64,000 nt of DNA from UBA2396 sp038042175 (GTDB lineage Bacteria > Planctomycetota > Phycisphaerae > Phycisphaerales > UBA1924): the NCBI GenBank assembly GCA_964358855.1, contig CAYHQQ010000006.1, positions 1 through 64,000 on the forward strand, in the 5' to 3' direction. This document shows positions 1-8,816 of the stretch, piece by piece. The first letter of the stretch is position 1. Every line of letters starts with the position of its first letter. The notes below the pieces were generated by a model. That model did no database searches, was not told where the DNA came from, and saw nothing but the letters and a program-made list of their open reading frames with translations. The position numbers and the translations under genes were made by a program.

Positions 1-31
1 TGGGGGTGGGGGTGGGGGCCTAGGGTGGGGA

Positions 32-409
32 ATGAGCGAGACCGTCCTTTTGCTGCACGAGAAGCCCGACGGGACGCGTCATTATGACTGGATGCTCAAG
101 GTGGAGGGGTGCGCGGACCCGGCCAGGCCCTTGGCGACGTTTCGGGTTGGGGAGCGGATCGATCTGGTGGAGGGACGATTTGAGGGGGAGCGGATTGGAG
201 ACCACAGGGAGAAGTACCTGACCTTTGAGGGGGACATTGGCCAAGGGCGGGGCAGGGTGAGGCGAATGGCCCGGGGGCGGGCCGTGATTGAGTCAATAAC
301 TGGGACGGACCTGGCGGTCGTCGTGACTTGGGAGGGCGGAGCGACGCGGCGGTACCAGGGAAGCGCGGGCATCGACGGGCGATGGGAGTTTGCGGCGGTA
401 GGGGCCTAG
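32..409 (+). CDS. LigD 3'-phosphoesterase (PE)-domain-like protein
   Basis: A 125-residue protein. Residues 6-20 (LLLHEKPDGTRHYDWML) and a central YLTFEGDIGQGRGRV block resemble the His/Asp-rich pattern of the DNA-ligase-D N-terminal phosphoesterase domain (H-x-D-x-x-L, then R-x-x-YLxFEG and GRGxV). Polymerase and ligase domains are absent, so it is a stand-alone small protein. By family knowledge the PE domain trims 3' ends in NHEJ, but whether this copy keeps activity cannot be told from sequence. The next gene begins 52 bp downstream on the same strand. The assignment to this family is inference from motif resemblance. Confidence 0.6.
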   Translation: MSETVLLLHEKPDGTRHYDWMLKVEGCADPARPLATFRVGERIDLVEGRFEGERIGDHREKYLTFEGDIGQGRGRVRRMARGRAVIESITGTDLAVVVTWEGGATRRYQGSAGIDGRWEFAAVGA

Positions 410-461
410 GAGGGCGGCTCTGAATTCCACCGGTATGGTTGGGTGAGCCGATAGGCGGGTT

Positions 462-2279
462 GTGTGCGGCATTCTGGGAATCCTGACGCCGGTTGGCTCG
501 CGCCCCTTTGGCGATATCGCGCTGTGGACCCGGATGCGAGATCGACTCACGCACCGGGGGCCCGACGGGGCGGGATTGCTGGAGCGCGGGAGCGTCGTTC
601 TTGCGCATCGGCGACTCAAGGTGATCGATCTGTCGGAGGACGGGCGTCAGCCGATGGAGGGTGCCGGGTCCGGCGGCCAGTCGGCGATTACGTACAACGG
701 CGAGTTGTATAACAACGCGGACCTGCGACGGGAGCTGGAAGGGCTGGGGCACCGGTTTGTAACTGCGAGTGATACCGAGACGGTTTTGGCGGCCATGGAG
801 CAGTGGGGTGCGGGGGCGTTGCAGCGGATGCGTGGGATGTACGCGTTTGGGTGGGCGGACTTTGCGCGGGGGGCCGTGCTCTTGGCCCGGGATCCCTTGG
901 GGATCAAACCCTTGTGCTGGTGGCGGGGGGAGATCAGCGGCGTCGATCACCTGATCTTCGCGAGCGAGCCCTTGGCGATTCTGGAACACCCACGCGTGAA
1001 GTGGCGGCCCGATTGGCAGACGGTGGCTGGTTATCTGGCCACGATCAGGACGACGATCGGCGAGCGCACGATGTACGAAGGGATTCAAACGCTGGAGCCG
1101 GGACAGTCATTGATGGTCGATTTGACCGGGGAGCGGCTGCGGATTGAGCGCGGGGATTGGTGGAAGCAAAGGGGGCGCGGGCGAGGGTGGAGCGGTGCGG
1201 GGGCGGACGCGATCGCGACGGCCACGCGCGGTGTGGTGACCGATTCGCTCGAGCGACACCTGCGGGCGGATGTGCCGGTGTGTTGCCTCTTGTCGGGCGG
1301 GCTCGACAGCACGATCACGGTGACTTTGGCGAAGCGGAGCGTGCGGGAGCTGCGGACGTACTGCGCGGGGGAGGCGGGCGGCGAGGACTTCGCGTTCGCG
1401 CGAGAGGTGGCACGGGGATTGGACGTGGAACACACGGAAGTTGGGGTGACGCGGGAGATGTTCCCTGAGCGCTGGGCTGAGATGGTGCGGGCGATGGGTG
1501 TGCCGATGGGGACGCCCAACGAGGTGGCGATCAACGCGGTGGCGAAGCGGCTGCGGGCGGATGGGAATGTGGTGGCGATCAGCGGCGAGGGGGCCGATGA
1601 GTTGTTTGCCGGCTATGACATGGCGCTGCGGGCGGTGATGGCAGGGGGCGGCGAGGAATGGTCGCGATTTCTGGCGGCCAACTCGTGGAACGGGTTGGAG
1701 AAGATGGGTGGGCTTCTGTCGCCGGCGGTGATGCGGGAGATTGACTCGCAGCGGGGTGCGGATGGCGTGGGTGTGGTTGGCGCGTACTACCGATCGACCT
1801 ACGAGTCGCTGCGCGAGTCGGCGCGGGCGATGGGGCATGAGGATGACTTGACGGTCGTGCAGATGCTCTTGAGGCGGGTGAATCTTGAGGGGCTCTTGCG
1901 GCGGCTGGATACGGCGACGATGCTGGCGGGCGTGGAGGGGCGGACGCCGTTGGCGGATGCGGATGTTTGTCTTTTCGCGGAATCGCTACCACTCGGCGAG
2001 CGGATTTCGTTTGATGAGGGCGTGGAGGGGACCAAGAAGCCGCTGCGAAGGGCGTTTGGCGATGTGGTGCCTGCAAGTGTGCTCAAGAGGCCCAAAGCGA
2101 GCTTTCCGCTGCCGTTTCGGGAATGGGTGGGCGATGTGGTGGGTGTGCTGGATCGATCAGCGTTCATCGAGGCGACGTTTGGGGCAGATGTGGTCAGGGC
2201 CGTGCGAGCGAATCCGGGTGAGATGTGGAACGTGGCGTGGCCGATGGTGAATCTGGCGGCGTGGGGCGAGGGGTTCTAG
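462..2279 (+). CDS. asnB: Asparagine synthase (glutamine-hydrolysing)
   Basis: This is a class II glutamine amidotransferase fused to an asparagine synthetase domain, 605 residues, usual for the family. The GTG start is fixed by the required N-terminal nucleophile: MCGILGI, with Cys2 becoming the mature N terminus. The amidotransferase half keeps LTHRGPDG and AITYNGELYN. The synthetase half has the PP-loop SGGLDSTITVTLAK and a downstream SGEGADELFAGYD. It converts Asp + Gln + ATP to Asn. Related AsnB paralogues also occur in surface-polysaccharide loci, and an FkbM methyltransferase follows, but a polysaccharide role here is only a guess. Followed at 2291-2308 by two CACAGGGAG units of the intergenic repeat class. 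Confidence 0.95.
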   Translation: MCGILGILTPVGSRPFGDIALWTRMRDRLTHRGPDGAGLLERGSVVLAHRRLKVIDLSEDGRQPMEGAGSGGQSAITYNGELYNNADLRRELEGLGHRFVTASDTETVLAAMEQWGAGALQRMRGMYAFGWADFARGAVLLARDPLGIKPLCWWRGEISGVDHLIFASEPLAILEHPRVKWRPDWQTVAGYLATIRTTIGERTMYEGIQTLEPGQSLMVDLTGERLRIERGDWWKQRGRGRGWSGAGADAIATATRGVVTDSLERHLRADVPVCCLLSGGLDSTITVTLAKRSVRELRTYCAGEAGGEDFAFAREVARGLDVEHTEVGVTREMFPERWAEMVRAMGVPMGTPNEVAINAVAKRLRADGNVVAISGEGADELFAGYDMALRAVMAGGGEEWSRFLAANSWNGLEKMGGLLSPAVMREIDSQRGADGVGVVGAYYRSTYESLRESARAMGHEDDLTVVQMLLRRVNLEGLLRRLDTATMLAGVEGRTPLADADVCLFAESLPLGERISFDEGVEGTKKPLRRAFGDVVPASVLKRPKASFPLPFREWVGDVVGVLDRSAFIEATFGADVVRAVRANPGEMWNVAWPMVNLAAWGEGF

Positions 2280-2378
2280 AGGCGGTGAGCCACAGGGAGC
2301 ACAGGGAGAGGCATTGGTTGCGGTTGGTATGATCCGCCTCGGTTGGTTGTGCCGTGACCGCGGGGAGGAGACGACGAG

Positions 2379-3245
2379 ATGTTCAGCCTTATCGAGATGC
2401 TTGGTCGGAGTTGTCCCGCGATCGACGTCGTTGACATCGGGGCGATGATGGAGGGGACGACCGGGCCGTTGTATCGCGGGCTGATGCGGGATCACGTCGC
2501 ACGGGTCGTCGGGTTTGAGCCGGTGGAGGCGGAGTGCGCGAAGCTCAACGCGATGGGGCTCAAGGGGCACCGGTATTTGCCGTATTTCGTGGGGGATGGG
2601 ACCGAGCGGACGTTCCACCTGACCAACGACTCGATGACCTCGTCGCTGTACAAACCCAACGAGAATCTGGTCAAGCGGTTCAACAACCTGTTGGAGCTCA
2701 TGACGACGGTCTCGACGTCCAAGGTGCAGACCCGGCGGCTCGACGACATTCCTGAGATCCAGAGCATCGACTACATCAAGTGCGACGTGCAGGGGGCGGA
2801 GCTGGATGTGCTCAAGGGGGCGTCGCGGCATCTGGACAACGTGACGGTGGTGGATGTGGAGGTGGAGTTTGTGCCGCTGTACGAGGGGCAGCCGCTGTTC
2901 GCAGATGTGGACACGTTCATGCGGTCGCGTGGCTTTCTGCTGCACACGTTCAACGGGCCGATGGGGCGGGCGTTCAAGCCGGTGGTGGTGTACAACGACA
3001 TCAACCGCCAGCTGCGCCAGGCGCTGTGGGCGGACGCGGTGTACGTGCGGGACTTCACGCGGCTCGAGGCGCTCTCGGCGGAGCAACTGCTCAAGATGGC
3101 GGTGATCCTGCACGAGGTGTACATGTCGGCGGATCTCGTGCAGGTCTGCCTGTATCAGTACGACCTCAAGACAAAGGCAGGACTATGGCCCGTGTACTCC
3201 AAGCGGCTGAGCGGCCGGGACCCTGTGGCGACGCCCGTGGTGTGA
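2379..3245 (+). CDS. FkbM family methyltransferase
   Basis: A 288-residue SAM-dependent methyltransferase. Motif I-like VVDIGAMMEGTTGPLY lies near residue 20, GFEPVEAECAKLN near 45 (acidic SAM-ribose position), and the FkbM signature YIKCDVQGAELDVLKGA near 130-146. The start is supported by a strong GGGAGGAG Shine-Dalgarno upstream of ATG. FkbM enzymes usually methylate hydroxyls of polyketides or glycans; no substrate can be read here. It ends convergently towards the gene at 3403, separated by a long palindromic repeat. Confidence 0.85.
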   Translation: MFSLIEMLGRSCPAIDVVDIGAMMEGTTGPLYRGLMRDHVARVVGFEPVEAECAKLNAMGLKGHRYLPYFVGDGTERTFHLTNDSMTSSLYKPNENLVKRFNNLLELMTTVSTSKVQTRRLDDIPEIQSIDYIKCDVQGAELDVLKGASRHLDNVTVVDVEVEFVPLYEGQPLFADVDTFMRSRGFLLHTFNGPMGRAFKPVVVYNDINRQLRQALWADAVYVRDFTRLEALSAEQLLKMAVILHEVYMSADLVQVCLYQYDLKTKAGLWPVYSKRLSGRDPVATPVV

Positions 3246-3250
3246 GGCCA

Positions 3251-3405
3251 GTTGAACAGGACTGAGGACTGAGGACTGAGTGGGGGAAAGGCGGAAGGCG
3301 GAACTTGAAGGCTGAAGGCTGAGTCGATTCAGCCTTCAGCCTTCAAGTTCAGCCTTCTGCCTTCCTGTCTTCACTCAGTCCTCAGTCCTGATCAACTCAG
3401 TCCTA
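3251..3405. repeat. Intergenic palindromic repeat, GGACTGA / AGGCTGA heptamers
   Basis: A nested inverted repeat between two convergent genes. The outer arms are tandem GGACTGA heptamers (around 3259-3280, returning as CTCAGTC around 3374-3404). The inner arms are tandem AGGCTGA-type units: 3301-3322 and 3329-3350 are a perfect 22-bp inverted repeat with a 6-nt loop. The right outer arm contains the TAG stop of the minus-strand gene at 3403. It may act as a bidirectional terminator. Same architecture as the elements at 12.7, 21.2, 23.1, 36.8, 40.8, 43.2 and 49.0 kb. Confidence 0.9.
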
Positions 3406-4560
3406 GTTTCCGAATAGGTTCTTGTCGCCGAAGTATCCGTTCTTCTCGAAGTAGAGGAGTGCCTCGTCGACGCTGGAGAAGATCTTGGTGGCGGTTTCGG
3501 TGATGAAGGGGGACGGGGGCTTCTTGGGTTTCCAGACGACGAAGACTTCCTTGGTGTGCTCGAAGGCGTGGTGGAGCTCGCGTTCGACGCCGCTGGAGAG
3601 GCCGGGGATTCCGCCGCCCTTGCCGTCGGGGATCTCGGGGATGTAGCTGACGATCATGTCGGACTGGTCGACGAGCTTGAAGTCCCGCATGTAGATCTGG
3701 CCGTCGACGTCGCCGGCGATGTCCAGAACCTCGCGGACGCGGACCTTGATGGGCTCGGGCGCGGTCTTGGAGCCGCCGAAGGTGTGGGGGGTGACGTCGA
3801 GGAATTCCTTGCCCTCGCGGGCGGCCGCGATGCCGCGGTCAAGCAGCAGCTTCTCGTCCACGTCGCCTGGATCGAAGGTGACAAAGTGCAGGGCCAGGGC
3901 GGCCCGGAATCGATCGATCTCGGCCATGACGTCGGGCATGTCCATGACGTGCGACATGGGGAAGGAGGGATAGACCTTCTTGAGGTGTGGGCGGCAGATC
4001 AAGCGGAACATGGTGCGGGTGGTCAGGGCGTGGCGTCCCTTGGCCATGATGTAGAACTTGGAGTTGGGGATGCTCTTGGCCAGGAGCTCGGTCGCGAGGA
4101 TTTCCTCTTCGCGCCAGACCATGCAGTCTTTGAGGGTGGCGTCGATCTCGTGCTCGCGGTGGAGGCGGTGGTGGACGACCTCGATGTTGTCGACGAGGCA
4201 GATGAAGATCTCGGGCTGAAGCTTTTGGACCTGGTCGTAGTCGAAGGCGGCGAAGAGGCCGTGGCGCCACCGGAAGGTGGCGTGGGTGTTGACGATGATG
4301 TTGGGCTGGGGTCCGCCGTCGGGGCCGCCCACGGAGGACTCGGCGATGATGTCCTTGAAGGCGGCTCGGCGGAGGGAATTGAGGCGGGAGATGGGGAGGT
4401 CGAGGATGCGGCCCGCGCGAACGTCGGTGCCCTCGGCGTACATCATGTCGCCGACGTGGTAGAGGCTGAGGGTTTCGCCCTGTTGGCCGGCGAAGCGGGC
4501 GATGGCGTCAAGGTAGGGCTTTTTTTCGAGTCCGATCTGGCCTGTGACAATCGCTCGCAT
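3403..4560 (-). CDS. Adenylate-kinase-like protein with C-terminal nucleoside-deoxyribosyltransferase-like domain
   Basis: 385 residues. The N-terminal part follows the layout of archaeal-type adenylate kinase: VTGQIGLEKK where the P-loop should be, then LRRAAFKDIIAES, NIIVNTHATFRW and QKLQPEIFICLVDN. The P-loop is degenerate (GQIGLEKK rather than GxxGxGKT/S). The last 120 residues (MRDFKLVDQSDMIVSY, then SSGVERELHHAFEH and EVFVVWKP) resemble nucleoside 2-deoxyribosyltransferase or related Rossmann-like nucleotide hydrolases. Start supported by GGAG 8 nt upstream. Function unknown; a nucleotide-sensing or nucleotide-processing role is inference. Confidence 0.6.
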   Translation of the reverse strand: MRAIVTGQIGLEKKPYLDAIARFAGQQGETLSLYHVGDMMYAEGTDVRAGRILDLPISRLNSLRRAAFKDIIAESSVGGPDGGPQPNIIVNTHATFRWRHGLFAAFDYDQVQKLQPEIFICLVDNIEVVHHRLHREHEIDATLKDCMVWREEEILATELLAKSIPNSKFYIMAKGRHALTTRTMFRLICRPHLKKVYPSFPMSHVMDMPDVMAEIDRFRAALALHFVTFDPGDVDEKLLLDRGIAAAREGKEFLDVTPHTFGGSKTAPEPIKVRVREVLDIAGDVDGQIYMRDFKLVDQSDMIVSYIPEIPDGKGGGIPGLSSGVERELHHAFEHTKEVFVVWKPKKPPSPFITETATKIFSSVDEALLYFEKNGYFGDKNLFGN

Positions 4561-4780
4561 GACGGGCTCCGTTTGGGTTCACCTGCAAGCGTTGAGGATA
4601 GGTGCGGGGAAGTCGATGCGAAGGGAGAGCTCCCCCGGCGGGATCGGGCCCCAAAGGCTTGTTTGTTCACCGCCCGTGCGAAACAAATGAGCCGTTGGAG
4701 CAGCAAACGGTGCGAGAGAGTGGTGTGGCCCCCGGGCCCCTTCCCCGCCTTGGTGTTCGCCAACTTGAAAGGAGCAAAGC

Positions 4781-5794
4781 GTGTTGTACCGTCGTTTGTC
4801 ATCCGGGGTCGTCGCCTCCCTCTCCGCCGCCGGCTTGCTTATCGCTGGAGGCATTATCGCCGCCGGGCCGCTCAACCCTCCCGCCGGTGCAGTGGCCCCC
4901 ACATACAAGACACTCACCGAGGTTGAGCCTCGCATCGCCATCAACACGGCCAACACGCCCGGCGACGCCGGCAGCCTTTTCAAAATCACCCAGCCGGGCT
5001 CGTACTACCTGATGGGCAACATCACGGGTGTGGTCGGCAAGAGCGGTATTGAGATCGCCGCCAGCGGCGTGACGCTCGACCTCAACGGGTTCGACCTGGT
5101 CGGCGTTCCGGGCATGGGCGTGTTCGACGGCGTGATCGCGACCCTCCCGGGCCTCAGAAACATTGCCGTGGTCAATGGCTCGATCCGGGGTTGGGGTGGC
5201 AACGGCTTGGCGTTGAACAGTCCCGATGCCGCCGGGTTCAGCGTCGTCGAAATCCGCGCCAGCGCCAATGCCGGATCCGGCATCCTCACCGCTAACTGCC
5301 TGATCCACGACTGCTCGGTGGGACTCAACACCGGCGGGGGGATCAGCGCCGGCACCGGAAGCATCGTCAACGACTGCTCCGCGGCAAACAACACCGGCAC
5401 CGGCATCGCTATCGGCGACGGTGGTACGGTCGAACACTGCAACGCCAGCGGCAACACGCTCGACGGAATCCTCGTTGTTACCCGCTGCGTCGTGCGGGCG
5501 AATACCTGCTCCGGCAACGGGGCCGGCGCGGGCAACGGCGCCAACATCCATGTTACCGGCATCCGCAACCGCATCGAGGGCAATACCTGCTGCAGCGCCG
5601 ACCGCGGCATCGACGTTGACTCCTCGGCCAATTTCATTGCCATGAACACCTGCTCCGGCAACACCTCCAACTGGGAGGTTGTCGCCGGCAACAAGTGCCT
5701 GGTGGTCAACGGCGCGAACGCCGCGGCGATCAGCGGCAATGCCGGTGGCGTCTCCCCCGGCTCCACCGACCCCAACGCCAACTTCACGTACTGA
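4781..5794 (+). CDS. Secreted right-handed beta-helix repeat protein (copy 1)
   Basis: 337 residues starting at GTG with a good GAAAGGAG Shine-Dalgarno. A signal peptide covers roughly residues 1-28. Then comes a module shared with the next gene: AAGPLNPPAGAVA, YKTLTEVEPR, NTPGDA, ITQPGSYYLMGNI. The rest is a parallel beta-helix of short repeats rich in C, N and G, such as NDCSAANNTGTGIAIGDG and VEHCNASGNTLDGI. Such proteins are extracellular, often polysaccharide-active or adhesive, but no catalytic residues can be assigned. No dockerin or PEP-CTERM at the C terminus. The 220 bp before it, up to the divergent gene, shows no other clear feature. Confidence 0.8.
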   Translation: MLYRRLSSGVVASLSAAGLLIAGGIIAAGPLNPPAGAVAPTYKTLTEVEPRIAINTANTPGDAGSLFKITQPGSYYLMGNITGVVGKSGIEIAASGVTLDLNGFDLVGVPGMGVFDGVIATLPGLRNIAVVNGSIRGWGGNGLALNSPDAAGFSVVEIRASANAGSGILTANCLIHDCSVGLNTGGGISAGTGSIVNDCSAANNTGTGIAIGDGGTVEHCNASGNTLDGILVVTRCVVRANTCSGNGAGAGNGANIHVTGIRNRIEGNTCCSADRGIDVDSSANFIAMNTCSGNTSNWEVVAGNKCLVVNGANAAAISGNAGGVSPGSTDPNANFTY

Positions 5795-5955
5795 GCCGGG
5801 GCCACTCCAGGGCCACCATCGTGCCGGGCTATCGAAACTCCGGCACAAAGTTTTTACTCCCGATTGCAAGCTCTTTGCCCGCCGCTTGTCGCACTGTGGG
5901 TAGTGGATGGCCTTTCGCCACCACGTGCAACCAGACCTTCAAAGGGACAAGCGTC

Positions 5956-7110
5956 ATGAACAGCAAGCACCTCAGCGTCACTCTCTCAGCCGCCTGTCTT
6001 GTGGCCGTCGCGGGCCTCGTGGCCGCCGGGCCGCTCAATCCGCCCGCGGGCCCTGTGGCGGGCACGTACAAGACGCTGAGCGAGGTGGAGCCGCGGACCG
6101 CCATCAGCGCGTCCAACACGCCGGGGGATGCGACCAACGTCTACATCATCACGCAGCCGGGGTCGTACTACCTCACGGGCAACGTGGCGGTGGCGGCGGG
6201 TAAGAACGGGATCAAGGTCGCGGCGTCCAACGTGACGATCGATCTCTCGGGATTTGCGATCACCGGCTCGGCGGGTTCGGTTGACGGCATCTACAACATC
6301 GGCGGCACGCAGCAGATCCACGTGCACGACGGCTCGGTGGTCACGATGGGCGCTCGCGGCATCGACCTTGGGTACCAGCTGGGCATGATCGTGCGCAACG
6401 CGACGGTGCGCGGGTGCGGGGACACGGGCATCTACGTCGCCAGCGGATCGGTCGTCGATTCGTGCGTGGCGCAGGAGTGCGGCTCGACGGGCATCCAGGC
6501 CGGCGCGCACTGTGTCGTCCGCGACTGCAGCGCCCGCAACAACGCCCACTACGGGTACTATCTCAACAGCGGCACCGCCGCCGACAACTGTGTCGCCGGC
6601 TACAACACCCAGCTTGGATTCTTCACGCTCATGGACTGCTCCCTCCGCGGGTGCGTCGCGGACACGAACTTCGGCGACGGGTTCAACACCCAGGGGGGCA
6701 GTTCCTTTGTCGCCTGCACCGCCACAAGCAACTCGGGCGACGGGTTCCACGCGCCGTACGCCACGATGATCCGCGAGTGCTTTGCTCACGACAACGCCGA
6801 CGACGGCATCGAGGTTGGCGAACGCTGCTCGGTCGTCGGGAACACGTGCGACTTCAACGGCGCCGCCGCCTCGGGCGGGGGGGTCTACATCACCGGGGCC
6901 GCCAACCGGGTGGAGGACAACCACGTGAACTCAAACCGCTACGGCATTTACGCGGTAGGCCTGGACAATTTCATCGTGAAGAACACCGCCCGTGCCAACG
7001 TGACCTCGAACTTCAATATCGTTGCGGGAAACGAGGCCGCCGCGACGATCGCCAACCCCGGACTCAACAACTTTGCCACCATGACGCCCTGGAGCAACGT
7101 GGCGTACTAA
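5956..7110 (+). CDS. Secreted right-handed beta-helix repeat protein (copy 2)
   Basis: 384 residues from the ATG at 5956 (MNSKHLSVTLSAACL); the frame stays open upstream but has no signal peptide there. It is a tandem paralogue of the gene at 4781, with the same signal peptide plus module order (AAGPLNPPAGPVAG, YKTLSEVEPRTAI, NTPGDA, ITQPGSYYLTGNV). It continues into a beta-helix with repeated (V/A)xxCxAxxN coils such as VRDCSARNNAHYGYYL and VGNTCDFNGAAASGGG. Probably extracellular. The two copies lie 161 bp apart with no gene between. Confidence 0.8.
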   Translation: MNSKHLSVTLSAACLVAVAGLVAAGPLNPPAGPVAGTYKTLSEVEPRTAISASNTPGDATNVYIITQPGSYYLTGNVAVAAGKNGIKVAASNVTIDLSGFAITGSAGSVDGIYNIGGTQQIHVHDGSVVTMGARGIDLGYQLGMIVRNATVRGCGDTGIYVASGSVVDSCVAQECGSTGIQAGAHCVVRDCSARNNAHYGYYLNSGTAADNCVAGYNTQLGFFTLMDCSLRGCVADTNFGDGFNTQGGSSFVACTATSNSGDGFHAPYATMIRECFAHDNADDGIEVGERCSVVGNTCDFNGAAASGGGVYITGAANRVEDNHVNSNRYGIYAVGLDNFIVKNTARANVTSNFNIVAGNEAAATIANPGLNNFATMTPWSNVAY

Positions 7111-7177
7111 ATGGGCTTGCAACGCCGGCGGGCGGCCGTTATACTCACCAACCAACCCCCTAATTGGAGGAATCCCC

Positions 7178-7840
7178 GTGAACCAACTCTCGACTCTCGT
7201 CTGCCTGGGTGTTTTGGCTGCCGGTTCGACCTCGGCACTCGCGCAGAGCTTTGATATCTCGCCCGTGAACAAGTTCGCGTGGGGCGAGAACATCGGGTGG
7301 ACGAATTGGAACGATTCGAACCCGTTGAGCGAGAAGGTGGTTGTCGGGGAGACCTACATGAAGGGGTTGATCTGGGGCGAGAACGTCGGGTGGATCAACA
7401 CGGGCAACGTCCCGTCCAACGGCGTCAGCTACAACAACCTGACGGGCCTGGACTACGGCGTGAACGTGAGCCCGAGCGGGGCGCTGTCGGGCAAGGCCTG
7501 GGGCGAGAACATCGGCTGGCTGAATTTCACGCTGTCGGGGATCATTCCGGCGGGGCAGTTGCCCCGGTTCGTGCGGGTCGAGGGACGCTTCCGCGGGTAC
7601 GTGTGGGGCGAGAACGTCGGATGGATCAACCTGGACGACGCCACGCACTTTGTGGGCGTGATCTGCCCGGCGGACTTTGACGATGACGGCACGGTCGACT
7701 TCTTCGACTACGACGCGTTCGTGCAGTGCTTCGAGGGCGGGGCGTGTCCCCCCGGGAAGACGGCGGACTTCGACGGCGACGGGACGGTCGACTTCTTCGA
7801 CTACGACGCGTTTGTCGTGGCGTTTGAGGCCGGCTGCTGA
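7178..7840 (+). CDS. WGEN(I/V)GW-repeat protein with GC-type dockerin
   Basis: 220 residues, GTG start behind TTGGAGG; a TATACT-like -10 lies at about 7139-7144. A signal peptide ends near ALAQS. Four copies of W-G-E-N-(I/V)-G-W-x-N follow, the first at residue 35 and the last near 147. The C terminus is a two-repeat dockerin-like module: DFDDDGTVDFFDYDAF, then DFDGDGTVDFFDYDAF, ending VVAFEAGC. Acidic D-x-D-x-D-G loops suggest Ca2+ binding. The terminal Cys is shared by all five such proteins in this window. The role is likely extracellular or cell-surface; ligand unknown. Confidence 0.8.
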   Translation: MNQLSTLVCLGVLAAGSTSALAQSFDISPVNKFAWGENIGWTNWNDSNPLSEKVVVGETYMKGLIWGENVGWINTGNVPSNGVSYNNLTGLDYGVNVSPSGALSGKAWGENIGWLNFTLSGIIPAGQLPRFVRVEGRFRGYVWGENVGWINLDDATHFVGVICPADFDDDGTVDFFDYDAFVQCFEGGACPPGKTADFDGDGTVDFFDYDAFVVAFEAGC

Positions 7841-7964
7841 GCTTGCCGGGCGATTTCAAACGTCAACGGATGCAGTGCGCACGGCGGCTTTCGCGGAACC
7901 TGTTCCAACGTGAGCGCCCACCGGTTCGTTTTGAACCACATCCCCTTCCGCACCGGAGATCAGC

Positions 7965-8711
7965 GTGGTCTACTTTCGTCACCCCGCATCTCGCGTCAAA
8001 CTCGGATCGGCGGCGCTGGTCGCGGGTCTGGCTCTGGCCGCGTCCCCATGCCGCGGGCAGAACCTGATCACCAACGGCGGCTTTGAACTTGGGCCCAATC
8101 CGGGGTCGTTCGCGTCCGTTTGCCCGCCCTCGACAAGCATCACCGGGTGGACGGTGATCCGCGACTGCGTGCACTACATGGGGTCGTACTGGGTGGCGGA
8201 TGACGGCGTGCGCAGCCTCGATCTGGATGCGCTCGAGGGCGATTCGGGCGGGATCTCCCAGAGCTTTGCGACCACGCCCGGGCGCTTGTACCTGGTCTCT
8301 TTTTCGCTGGCGGGGAACTATGTTTCGGGCCCGGCGCTCAAGCGGATGAGGGTTCTGGCGGCGGGGGCGTCGGCCGAGTTCACGTTCGACATCACCGGGC
8401 GCAGTTCCGCCAACATGGGTTGGACCCGGCATCGGTGGTCGTTTACCGCCGTTGCCCCGCTGACGACACTCGAGTTCTGGAGCGTCACGAGTCCGTCGGG
8501 GTATGGCCCGGCCCTCGACAGGGTTTCGGTGGGCTGCGCCGCCGACTTTGATGGTGACGGAACGGTGGATTTCTTCGACTACGACGCGTTTGTCCAGTGC
8601 TTTGAGGGCGGGGTTTGCCCGCCGGGGATGACCGCGGACTTTGATGGTGACGGGACGGTCGACTTCTTCGACTACGACGCGTTTGTCGTGGCGTTTGAGG
8701 CGGGTTGCTGA
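7965..8711 (+). CDS. DUF642/choice-of-anchor-like secreted protein with GC-type dockerin
   Basis: 248 residues, GTG start. The signal peptide ends near PCRGQN. The body opens with NLITNGGFELGPNPGSF and continues with ISQSFATTPGRLYLVSFSLAGN, the pattern of the DUF642 / choice-of-anchor-C galactose-binding-like fold. The C terminus carries two DFDGDGTVDFFDYDAF repeats and ends VVAFEAGC. The dockerin DNA is almost identical to that of the gene at 7178, suggesting recent duplication or conversion. Probably a surface protein, perhaps binding glycans. Confidence 0.75.
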   Translation: MVYFRHPASRVKLGSAALVAGLALAASPCRGQNLITNGGFELGPNPGSFASVCPPSTSITGWTVIRDCVHYMGSYWVADDGVRSLDLDALEGDSGGISQSFATTPGRLYLVSFSLAGNYVSGPALKRMRVLAAGASAEFTFDITGRSSANMGWTRHRWSFTAVAPLTTLEFWSVTSPSGYGPALDRVSVGCAADFDGDGTVDFFDYDAFVQCFEGGVCPPGMTADFDGDGTVDFFDYDAFVVAFEAGC

Positions 8712-8816
8712 AGAGCTTGGGATGCCCGGGGCGGTGATTCACGCGATCTTGACGATGGCGGCTGGTTTGGCGTGTATCCTTTGCGGGTCCTTGCGGACCC
8801 GGAAGGATGATGCAGG

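Noticed and set aside
96..1088. 330-residue open frame on the minus strand opposite asnB
   Set aside because: Antisense shadow in GC-rich DNA: Pro/Arg-rich, no domain, and it overlaps a clear asnB. The same reasoning removes other long antisense frames, e.g. 714 residues opposite the S41 peptidase (27443-29587) and 593 residues opposite mutS (44296-46077).
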